This document shows, piece by piece, positions 1 through 5,843 of a stretch of 6,535 nucleotides of DNA. The translations under genes and the position numbers were made by a program. Source of the DNA: Candidatus Omnitrophota bacterium (lineage in GTDB: Bacteria; Omnitrophota; Koll11; Gygaellales; JAQTUY01). Below the pieces are notes generated by a model, which ran no database searches, was not told the origin of the DNA, and saw only the letters and a list, made by a program, of their open reading frames with translations. The stretch lies in NCBI GenBank assembly GCA_028707105.1, contig JAQTUY010000092.1, forward strand, positions 1-6,535. Reading direction: 5' to 3'. The stretch's first letter is position 1. Each line of letters starts with the position of its first letter.

Positions 1-9
1 GAGCTTTAG

Positions 10-804
10 ATGTTAATAAGAAGAATTTGTAGTTCGGTTTCTATAATAAGTATCGTGGCGGTGTGCTTGTTCTTCGAGCCGCTATACGGACTGCTGGTCG
101 CCAGCCTTACTGCCATCGGCTTGTACGAGTTCTTTACGATGGTGGAGAAAAAAGGCATCTGGATATATAAATATTTCGGCGTCGTGGTGGGGGTATTGAT
201 ACCGCTTTCGATAGCCTTCAGGTTCGAGCTTACTAAGAACTGGGAATTACTTTTTATCGTCCTGGTCCTGATAACTCTTATAGTTATGCAGTTCAGGAGG
301 CGCCAGAATATCGGCGTCATCGTCGGCATATCGGTCACCGTATTCGGCGTGCTTTATGTAGCCTGGTTTTTTAGCTTTATGATCAAGATCAGGCTGCTTG
401 CCGGGGGCCTGGGCCTGGTTACGGCGGTGTTGTTGATCACTAAGCTTAACGATGTCGGGGCATATCTTGTAGGGTCGCGTTTCGGCAAGGTGCCGCTTAT
501 ACCGCGGATAAGCCCGAATAAGTCTGTTGAGGGGGCCGCGGGCGGGCTTTTTTTTAGCGTTCTGGGAGGTTTGATAAGTAAACCGTTCCTGGGATGTTCG
601 TATGAAAAGATCATAATCATAAGCGTTGTTTTGGGGATATTGGCCCAACTGGGAGACCTTTCCGAATCGCTTATGAAACGCGATTGTCAGGTAAAAGATT
701 CGGGCAGTATTTTTCCGGGACTGGGAGGAGTGCTTGATTCTATCGACAGCCTTCTTTTTACCGCGCCGGTTTTTTATTTTTATATGAGCAATATTTTAAG
801 ATAA
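10..804 (+). CDS. cdsA: Phosphatidate cytidylyltransferase (CDP-diacylglycerol synthase)
   Basis: This integral membrane enzyme makes CDP-diacylglycerol from phosphatidic acid and CTP, the branch point to all bacterial phospholipids. The 264-residue product is close to the usual family length. Hydrophobic segments fill much of the N-terminal 160 residues. A conserved block follows: N147-D148 with GAYLVG, then RISPNKSVEG at residues 166-175. The C-terminal signature runs from S220-L-M-K-R224 through K229-D230 to GG-V-L-D243-x-x-D246. Within it, L238 and S244 replace the common His and Arg of the PGHGG...DRxD pattern; the acidic residues are kept. The ATG at 10 is preceded by an in-frame TAG at 7-9, so translation cannot start upstream in this frame, and the resulting N-terminus (MLIRR followed by a hydrophobic stretch) fits the family. 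The stop overlaps the dxr start by one base (TAATG). In many bacteria uppS lies upstream; that gene is outside the window. Confidence 0.95.
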   Translation: MLIRRICSSVSIISIVAVCLFFEPLYGLLVASLTAIGLYEFFTMVEKKGIWIYKYFGVVVGVLIPLSIAFRFELTKNWELLFIVLVLITLIVMQFRRRQNIGVIVGISVTVFGVLYVAWFFSFMIKIRLLAGGLGLVTAVLLITKLNDVGAYLVGSRFGKVPLIPRISPNKSVEGAAGGLFFSVLGGLISKPFLGCSYEKIIIISVVLGILAQLGDLSESLMKRDCQVKDSGSIFPGLGGVLDSIDSLLFTAPVFYFYMSNILR

Positions 805-1952
805 TGAGACGCATCGGAATATTGGGTTCAACCGGTTCGATAGGCAAAAACGCGCTTCTTGTGGCAGAGCGGCTTCCGGGTGAATTTAAGGTAACGGCCG
901 TCAGCGCCAATTCCAATACAAAGCTTCTTTACGAGCAGGTCAAGCGTTGTAAAGCGTCATTAGTCGCTCTCGCCGACAGCGAAAAAGCCGGGGAATTGAA
1001 AAACAGGCTGGGCGGAGGGGTCAAGGTCTTATCCGGCCCGGAGGGCCTGAATTCGCTTATTGAAGATAAAAGCGTTGAGTATGTGTTGATCGCTATAAGC
1101 GGCGCCTCTGCCCTGGCGCCGATAATGCGCGCTATTGAATGCCGTAAGAATATCGCCCTGGCTAATAAGGAAGCCCTGGTAATGGCGGGGCCTCTTATAA
1201 TGGAAAAGGCCAGGCGTAATAAAGTTTCGATCATTCCCATAGACAGCGAGCAGTCAGCGATATGGCAGTGCCTGGAAGCGAATCCGGCTCAGGCGTTCAG
1301 GAAACTGATCCTTACCGCTTCGGGAGGGCCGCTGAGGAAGATCAACGCTTCAAGGCTAAAGTCTGTTTCTGTATCCGATTGTTTACGGCATCCGCGCTGG
1401 AAGATGGGCAAAAAGATCACCATTGACTCCGCTACGATGATGAACAAGGGGCTGGAGGTGATCGAGGCGATGCGCCTGTTCGATGTCGGTGTATCCCAGG
1501 TCGAGGTCTTGATACACCCCGAGGCGGTCATCCATTCTATGGTTGAATTTGTCGACGGCGTAGTAATGGCGCAGTTGTCGATAACGGATATGCGCATCCC
1601 GATACAGTACGCGCTTTCTTACCCGCGCCGGCTTGCTAACGACCTGCCGGGCGTGGATTTTTGTAAACTTGGGAATTTGAGTTTTGAAAAGCCCGATTTT
1701 AAAAAGTTCCCTTGTCTTGGGCTGGCTTACAGGGCGGCCAAATGCTCGGGGACAATGCCGGCGGTGCTCAACGCTGCGGATGAAATAGCGGTCGAGGCGT
1801 TCATCGGGTCGAAGCTGGGATTTATCTCTATCGCCAAAGTCATAGAAAAAGTGATGGATAACCATAAAAATGTAAAAAAACCCGCTCTGGATGATATCCT
1901 GGAGGCGGATAGATGGGCTAGAGGGTATGCCCGGAAAATAATAGGGGCTTAG
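804..1952 (+). CDS. dxr: 1-deoxy-D-xylulose 5-phosphate reductoisomerase
   Basis: This cytosolic enzyme catalyses the second step of the MEP isoprenoid pathway, the NADPH-dependent rearrangement and reduction of DXP to 2-C-methyl-D-erythritol 4-phosphate. It is the family inhibited by fosmidomycin. The 382-residue length is normal. The Rossmann NADPH-binding motif GSTGSIG is at residues 8-14, and LANKEALVMAG lies around 119-129. The metal ligands are visible as D147 and E149 (IDSEQSAIW) and E218 (SATMMNKGLEVIEA). The flexible active-site loop HPRWKMG is at 196-202 with its conserved Trp199. The C-terminus is the usual helical domain ending in a WARGYARKI-like tail. The start ATG overlaps the cdsA stop by one base and has only a weak Shine-Dalgarno (AAG just upstream), so it is probably translated by coupling to cdsA. 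Nothing in the catalytic core looks degraded. Confidence 0.98.
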   Translation: MRRIGILGSTGSIGKNALLVAERLPGEFKVTAVSANSNTKLLYEQVKRCKASLVALADSEKAGELKNRLGGGVKVLSGPEGLNSLIEDKSVEYVLIAISGASALAPIMRAIECRKNIALANKEALVMAGPLIMEKARRNKVSIIPIDSEQSAIWQCLEANPAQAFRKLILTASGGPLRKINASRLKSVSVSDCLRHPRWKMGKKITIDSATMMNKGLEVIEAMRLFDVGVSQVEVLIHPEAVIHSMVEFVDGVVMAQLSITDMRIPIQYALSYPRRLANDLPGVDFCKLGNLSFEKPDFKKFPCLGLAYRAAKCSGTMPAVLNAADEIAVEAFIGSKLGFISIAKVIEKVMDNHKNVKKPALDDILEADRWARGYARKIIGA

Positions 1953-1959
1953 CGTAGAT

Positions 1960-3036
1960 ATGTCGATCATCATATTTTTTGTTATTTTAGGTCTGCTTAT
2001 AGTCGTGCACGAAGCCGGTCATTTTCTGGCCGCTAAAAAAGTCGGGGTACGGGTTGAAAAATTCTCTTTAGGGTTCGGCAAGCACCTGTTGACCAGAAAA
2101 AAGGGCGATACCGAATATTGTATCAGCGCTATCCCGCTCGGCGGTTATGTCAAGCTTGCCGGTGATAACCTGGATGAATTCAAGGGTAAGCCGGATGAAT
2201 ATTTTTCCAAGTCTCCGGGTGACCGCGCCAAGATAATCTTCTGCGGGCCGCTGGTGAATTATGTGCTGGGATTCCTGTGTTTCTGGCTGATCTTTTTTGT
2301 GGGTTATCCTACGCTTACCGCTAAGGTAGGCGAATTAATAGACGGGCTCGGCGCTCAAGAGGCGGGCATCCAGGTAGGCGATACGATCACGGCTATAGAC
2401 GGTAAAGCGGTTACTTCCTGGGACAGCCTGCAGGAGGCGATCCAAAGCAAAAAGTCTAACGCGTCCATAAAGATCTCAGTTGCCAGGAATAATAAGCCGT
2501 TTGTGATAGACGTTAAGATAAAAGAAAAGGAACTGGATGATATCCTTGGCCAAAAGCAAAAGGTCAGCCTTATCGGTATAAAACCGGCGGAAGATATCAT
2601 TACGGTCCGGCATGGTTTAGGCGAATCTTTTCTGCTGGGCATCAGAAAGACCTGGGGTCTGACCACGCTCACTTATAGAGCCCTGGGGCGGATGATCACC
2701 GGACAGATGTCCATCAGGGAGTCGGTGACCGGACCCCTGGGTATTTTCTTCATAACCAAACAGGCTGCCAGCCACGGATTGATAGCTCTTTTACATTTAG
2801 TGGCGGTCTTAAATATAAGCTTGGCTATTTTTAACCTCTTGCCGTTTCCCGTGCTGGACGGCGGGCACATCGCGCTATTGGCGCTGGAAAAAATAAGGGG
2901 TAAGGGGATAAGCGTTAAAGCCGAACAGTGGCTTGCTAACGCGGGATTGACCGTTATCATAATGATGGCATTGCTGGTGACCTATAATGATATTCTGAAA
3001 TTCGGGGATAAAATATTCAAGTGGTTTGGTAAATAA
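1960..3036 (+). CDS. rseP: RseP/RasP-type site-2 intramembrane zinc metalloprotease
   Basis: This is an M50 family intramembrane protease that cleaves membrane-anchored regulators or leftover signal peptides within the bilayer. The first transmembrane segment carries the zinc-binding HEAGH at residues 17-21. A second hydrophobic segment follows the conserved CGPLVN (95-100). One PDZ domain lies at roughly 115-210 (GELIDGLGAQEAGI...GDTITAIDG). The third membrane segment ends in NLLPFPVLDGGH (292-303), which supplies the third metal ligand D300. A final membrane helix is near 325-345. Only one PDZ domain is visible, whereas E. coli RseP has two in tandem; the 358-residue length fits single-PDZ homologues of other phyla. 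The substrate cannot be inferred, because no anti-sigma factor gene is in the window. The start lies 7 bases after dxr, with AGGGG at 1943-1947 as likely ribosome binding site. The position after cdsA-dxr is conserved in many bacteria. Confidence 0.96.
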   Translation: MSIIIFFVILGLLIVVHEAGHFLAAKKVGVRVEKFSLGFGKHLLTRKKGDTEYCISAIPLGGYVKLAGDNLDEFKGKPDEYFSKSPGDRAKIIFCGPLVNYVLGFLCFWLIFFVGYPTLTAKVGELIDGLGAQEAGIQVGDTITAIDGKAVTSWDSLQEAIQSKKSNASIKISVARNNKPFVIDVKIKEKELDDILGQKQKVSLIGIKPAEDIITVRHGLGESFLLGIRKTWGLTTLTYRALGRMITGQMSIRESVTGPLGIFFITKQAASHGLIALLHLVAVLNISLAIFNLLPFPVLDGGHIALLALEKIRGKGISVKAEQWLANAGLTVIIMMALLVTYNDILKFGDKIFKWFGK

Positions 3037-3048
3037 TCGCTTATCGGG

Positions 3049-4107
3049 ATGAATATAAAAAGGCGTAAGACAAGGCAGGTTAAGATAGGCCGCATCCGGA
3101 TCGGCTGCGGAAATCCGATCGCTATACAGTCCATGACCAAGACCCGGACCGCGGATGTCGTTTCTACCGTTAAGCAGGCCAAGCAATTGGAAGAGGCGGG
3201 CGCTGATATCATACGGCTCGCGGTATTGGACGAGCAGGATGCCCGGGCTTTAAGAAAGATCAAACAGGGCGTTAACGCGCCGCTGGTTGCCGATATACAT
3301 TTCAACTGGAAGCTTGCCCTGGCGGCGATAGACAGCGGCGTGGATAAGATAAGGCTTAATCCCGGCAACGTGTACAGGAAAGAGGAGGTCCGGGAGGTGG
3401 TCAGCGCCGCGAAGCTGGCACGTATCCCCATCAGGGTAGGGATCAATTCGGGTTCGCTTCGGGGCAGAAGCATGACGCGTTCAGCTATGGATTATGTCAG
3501 GCTGATCGAAAGTTTCGGATTTTACGATATCGTTGTTTCTTTGAAGGCCTCTACGATCCTGGGAACTATAGAGGCTTATCGTAAATTTTCCCGGATGTGC
3601 GATTACCCTTTGCATTTGGGGGTTACCGCGACCGGGCCGGCTGACAGGGGAGTCATTAAATCCAGCGTGGCGATCGGGAGTTTGCTGTTAGACGGTATCG
3701 GTGATACAATAAGGGTGTCCCTTACCGATGAACCCAAAGAAGAAGTCAGGTCCGGCCGTGTTATCCTGGAATCCCTCGGCCTTAAAAAAGGGGGCATTGA
3801 GATCATCAGCTGTCCTACTTGCGGCCGCTGTGAAGTAAATTTGAGGCAAATGGTCCGGGAGCTGGAGAACAGGCTTTCTGTCCTGCGTTTGACATCCGCC
3901 GGCGCGCCGCTAACGGTGGCGATGATGGGGTGCATGGTTAACGGCCCCGGCGAGGCCAGGGAAGCCGATGCCGGAATAGCCTTTGCCAAAAAAGAGGGGT
4001 TGTTGTTTAAATCGGGTAAACCGGTAAAGAAGATCGCATTAAAGGATTGCGTTAACGTTTTAACTAAAGAGGCAGCCAAAATATGTTGTGGTCAAAAGCG
4101 TTCATAG
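3049..4107 (+). CDS. ispG: 4-hydroxy-3-methylbut-2-enyl diphosphate synthase (flavodoxin/ferredoxin-dependent)
   Basis: IspG (GcpE) converts 2-C-methyl-D-erythritol 2,4-cyclodiphosphate to HMBPP, a late reductive step of the MEP pathway, using a [4Fe-4S] cluster. The N-terminal TIM-barrel part shows the family blocks IAIQSMTKTRTADV, LVADIHF and RLNPGN. The cluster ligands are C255 and C258 (CPTCGRC) and C295, with E302 in MGCMVNGPGE as the fourth ligand by homology. C261 is an additional cysteine in the first motif, and the protein ends with a second odd CC pair (KICCGQKRS). The loop after NSGSL (133-137) is about 11 residues shorter than in E. coli IspG as I recall it, which helps explain the compact 352-residue length. 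The 12-base gap after rseP gives only a weak Shine-Dalgarno. The last 25 bases overlap the start of proS. It is the second MEP gene in this cluster, with dxr two genes upstream. Confidence 0.97.
   Translation: MNIKRRKTRQVKIGRIRIGCGNPIAIQSMTKTRTADVVSTVKQAKQLEEAGADIIRLAVLDEQDARALRKIKQGVNAPLVADIHFNWKLALAAIDSGVDKIRLNPGNVYRKEEVREVVSAAKLARIPIRVGINSGSLRGRSMTRSAMDYVRLIESFGFYDIVVSLKASTILGTIEAYRKFSRMCDYPLHLGVTATGPADRGVIKSSVAIGSLLLDGIGDTIRVSLTDEPKEEVRSGRVILESLGLKKGGIEIISCPTCGRCEVNLRQMVRELENRLSVLRLTSAGAPLTVAMMGCMVNGPGEAREADAGIAFAKKEGLLFKSGKPVKKIALKDCVNVLTKEAAKICCGQKRS
4066..4072 (+). promoter_or_regulatory. Ribosome binding site of proS, inside ispG
   Basis: AAAGAGG ends 10 bases before the proS ATG at 4083 and lies inside the ispG coding region. 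It supports the ATG at 4083 as the true start despite the 25-base overlap. The same heptamer precedes rimP. Confidence 0.7.
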
Positions 4108-5342
4108 CGACATCCAAGGAATCCGCGGAAACTACCGAGTCCATAAGCCATCAGTTGATATTGCGCGCCAGTTTAATGCGCATGCTTATGGCCGGCGTAT
4201 ATTCATATTTGCCTTTGGGCCTGCGCGTCCTTAATAATATAGAATCGATCATCCGTCAGGAGATGAATAAGTGCGGAGCCCAGGAAGTATTCCTGCCGGC
4301 TTTGCAGCCGCAGGAATTATGGAGCAAGACCGGGCGTTTAGACGTCATCGGTGATGTGATGATAAAATTTACCGACAGGCGCGGCCGTAAGGTTTGCCTT
4401 GGCCCCACGCACGAGGAGATAATCACCGACCTGGTCCGCGCGCAGGTGGCTTCTTATAAGCAATTACCGTTCATTCTCTATCAGATCCAGACTAAATTTC
4501 GGGATGAGGTGAGGCCGCGTTTCGGCCCTATCCGCGCCTGCGAATTCATTATGAAGGACGCCTATAGCTTTGACCGTGATCAGGCCGGGCTTGCCCAGGC
4601 TTACGATTCGATGTTCCAGGCCTATAACCGCATCTTTACGCGCTGCGGATTGAATTTCCTGACTACAGAAGCAGACTCGGGCGTCATGGGCGGAAATATT
4701 TCCCATGAATTCATGGTGCCGTCGCAAATGGGTGAAGATGTGGTGCTGCATTGTGAAAAATGCGGGTATACCAGGGGCTTTAAAGAGGCAGATACCGATA
4801 ATTCCGCCTGTCCCAAATGCCAGGGCGCTTTTAAGAAGACAAATACCATTGAAGTCGGGCATATATTTCAGCTGGGGACAAAATATACTCAGAGCCTGGA
4901 GGCAAACTTTCTGGATGACAAGGGTGAAAGCCATTCCATTATCATGGGTTGTTACGGTATCGGGGTCTCGCGTTTAATATCCGCGGTCATTGAATGCAAT
5001 CATGATAAGGACGGGATCATCTGGCCTAAAGAAGTCAGCCCTTATAAGGTCGTGATCATACCTACCGAGGCTTCCGATGGCGCGATCATGAGCGAGGCCG
5101 CCCGTATTTATGAGGCCCTGACACAGGAGGATATCGAGGTCATCCTGGATGACCGCGATGAAAGAGCCGGGGTTAAATTCAAAGACGCGGACCTTACCGG
5201 TATCTACCTGCAGGTAGTGGTGGGCAGGGACCTTTTAAAGAGCGGCGAGCTGGAATTACGCTTAAGGAAAGATAAATCAAATAAGATAATGGCGAAAAAA
5301 GAGGCCGTTATAGAGCAAATAAAGAGGTTGATAAATGGATAG
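4083..5342 (+). CDS. proS: Prolyl-tRNA synthetase, bacterial-type, lacking the editing insertion
   Basis: This class II aminoacyl-tRNA synthetase charges tRNA-Pro. Of its 419 residues, the catalytic core shows GPTHEE (107-112), motif 2 as RDEVRPRFG (140-148) followed by EFIMKDAYSFD, the block IEVGHIFQLGTKY (256-268) and motif 3 around GCYGIGVSR (289-297). The C-terminal anticodon-binding domain occupies about 315-419 and includes DDRDERAGVKFKDADL. Standard bacterial ProRS is about 570 residues, with an INS editing domain of about 180 residues between motifs 2 and 3. Here that stretch is about 30 residues, with cysteines C224, C227, C243 and C246 in a CxxC-x15-CxxC pattern that resembles a zinc ribbon. 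INS-free forms are known from Alphaproteobacteria. The start is secure: the 25 residues up to ISHQL match the E. coli N-terminus in length without a gap. The end overlaps rimP by 8 bases. Confidence 0.97.
   Translation: MLWSKAFIATSKESAETTESISHQLILRASLMRMLMAGVYSYLPLGLRVLNNIESIIRQEMNKCGAQEVFLPALQPQELWSKTGRLDVIGDVMIKFTDRRGRKVCLGPTHEEIITDLVRAQVASYKQLPFILYQIQTKFRDEVRPRFGPIRACEFIMKDAYSFDRDQAGLAQAYDSMFQAYNRIFTRCGLNFLTTEADSGVMGGNISHEFMVPSQMGEDVVLHCEKCGYTRGFKEADTDNSACPKCQGAFKKTNTIEVGHIFQLGTKYTQSLEANFLDDKGESHSIIMGCYGIGVSRLISAVIECNHDKDGIIWPKEVSPYKVVIIPTEASDGAIMSEAARIYEALTQEDIEVILDDRDERAGVKFKDADLTGIYLQVVVGRDLLKSGELELRLRKDKSNKIMAKKEAVIEQIKRLING
5321..5327 (+). promoter_or_regulatory. Ribosome binding site of rimP, inside proS
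   Basis: AAAGAGG ends 7 bases before the rimP ATG at 5335 and lies within the last codons of proS. Its spacing is near optimal and it supports the overlapping rimP start. It is identical to the site ahead of proS. Confidence 0.75.
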
Positions 5343-5793
5343 ACAGGCGTTGCAGGAATTAAGGCTGGTTGTTGAGCCCTTTGTGAAAGAGAGGGGATAT
5401 GAGCTTGTCGATATGTATTTCAGGTTTGAATCCGGAAGGATGATCCTGGGTATGCTGGCAGACAAGCCCGAAGGCGGCATCACTATAGATGAGTGCACTT
5501 TTCTTAACAGGGAAATATGCGTGATGATGGATGAGAAGGACGCGATCAACGAGCCGTATTTCCTGGAGGTCTCATCTCCCGGTATCGACCGGCCGCTAAC
5601 GTCTAAAGAAGATTTCAGGCGTTGTAAGAACAGGGCGGTGACCGTTTATTTGCGTCAGCCGGTCCTGGGTAAATTAGAGTTGACGGGAGAGGTAAAAGAC
5701 GTAGATGACTCGATCCTGAGCCTTGCTTGTGACGGGCAGGATGTGCAGGTGCCTCTTAAAAATATATCAAAGGCAAAACAGACGATCAGGTGA
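5335..5793 (+). CDS. rimP: Ribosome maturation factor RimP
   Basis: RimP is a cytosolic factor that binds the 30S subunit during late assembly. The 152-residue length matches the family (about 150). The N-terminal alpha/beta domain spans about residues 1-82 and contains EPFVKERGYELVDMYF near the start. The family signature YFLEVSSPGIDRPL is at residues 75-88. A smaller C-terminal SH3-like domain follows, with ELTGEVKDVDD and a basic tail. The ATG overlaps the end of proS by 8 bases and has a strong ribosome binding site. nusA follows after 50 bases, the classic rimP-nusA pairing, which independently supports the call. The start choice also agrees with homologues, which begin a few residues before the LRLVVEPFV-like helix. 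Confidence 0.95.
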   Translation: MDRQALQELRLVVEPFVKERGYELVDMYFRFESGRMILGMLADKPEGGITIDECTFLNREICVMMDEKDAINEPYFLEVSSPGIDRPLTSKEDFRRCKNRAVTVYLRQPVLGKLELTGEVKDVDDSILSLACDGQDVQVPLKNISKAKQTIR

Positions 5794-5803
5794 TCCTGAT
5801 AAA

Positions 5804-5824
5804 TAATCCGGTTTGGCCGGGTTA
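5804..5824 (+). other. Short inverted repeat (possible RNA hairpin) between rimP and nusA
   Basis: TAATCCGG (5804-5811) can pair with CCGGGTTA (5817-5824), giving an 8-base-pair stem with one G-U pair and the 5-base loop TTTGG. No U-run follows, so it is not a typical intrinsic terminator. It sits 7 bases before the nusA ribosome binding site. It could be an mRNA processing or stability element or a weak pause hairpin, or it may be chance. No function is shown. Confidence 0.4.
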
Positions 5825-5830
5825 AAACGA

Positions 5831-5836
5831 AAAGAG
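5831..5836 (+). promoter_or_regulatory. Ribosome binding site of nusA
   Basis: AAAGAG ends 7 bases before the ATG at 5844. It supports this start, which gives the expected NusA N-terminus (MNGELLAILDQIEREKG). Confidence 0.65.
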
Positions 5837-5843
5837 ACTAATC

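Noticed and set aside
1..9. Possible end of an upstream gene (Glu-Leu-stop), perhaps uppS by synteny
   Set aside because: Only two codons and a stop are visible, so neither the frame nor the identity can be supported from sequence.
1383..1973. Long open frame on the minus strand (196 codons) across dxr
   Set aside because: It lies entirely opposite a clear dxr gene apart from its last few bases. The translation has no recognisable motif and looks like an antisense shadow of a GC-biased gene.
3889..3894. TTGACA matching a sigma-70 -35 box inside ispG, a possible promoter for proS
   Set aside because: The sequence 16-18 bases downstream is GC-rich (around AACGGT) with no -10 match. The bases encode conserved-region IspG protein, so chance is likelier.
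4705..4977. Plus-strand 90-codon open frame inside proS
   Set aside because: It is out of frame within the conserved ProRS core, and its product has no recognisable motif.
5680..5685. TTGACG inside rimP as a possible nusA promoter
   Set aside because: No TATAAT-like element occurs at suitable spacing (AGATGA is poor).
5804..5824. Inverted repeat as an intrinsic terminator between rimP and nusA
   Set aside because: The stem is followed by an A-rich stretch, not a T-run, and terminating there would silence nusA.
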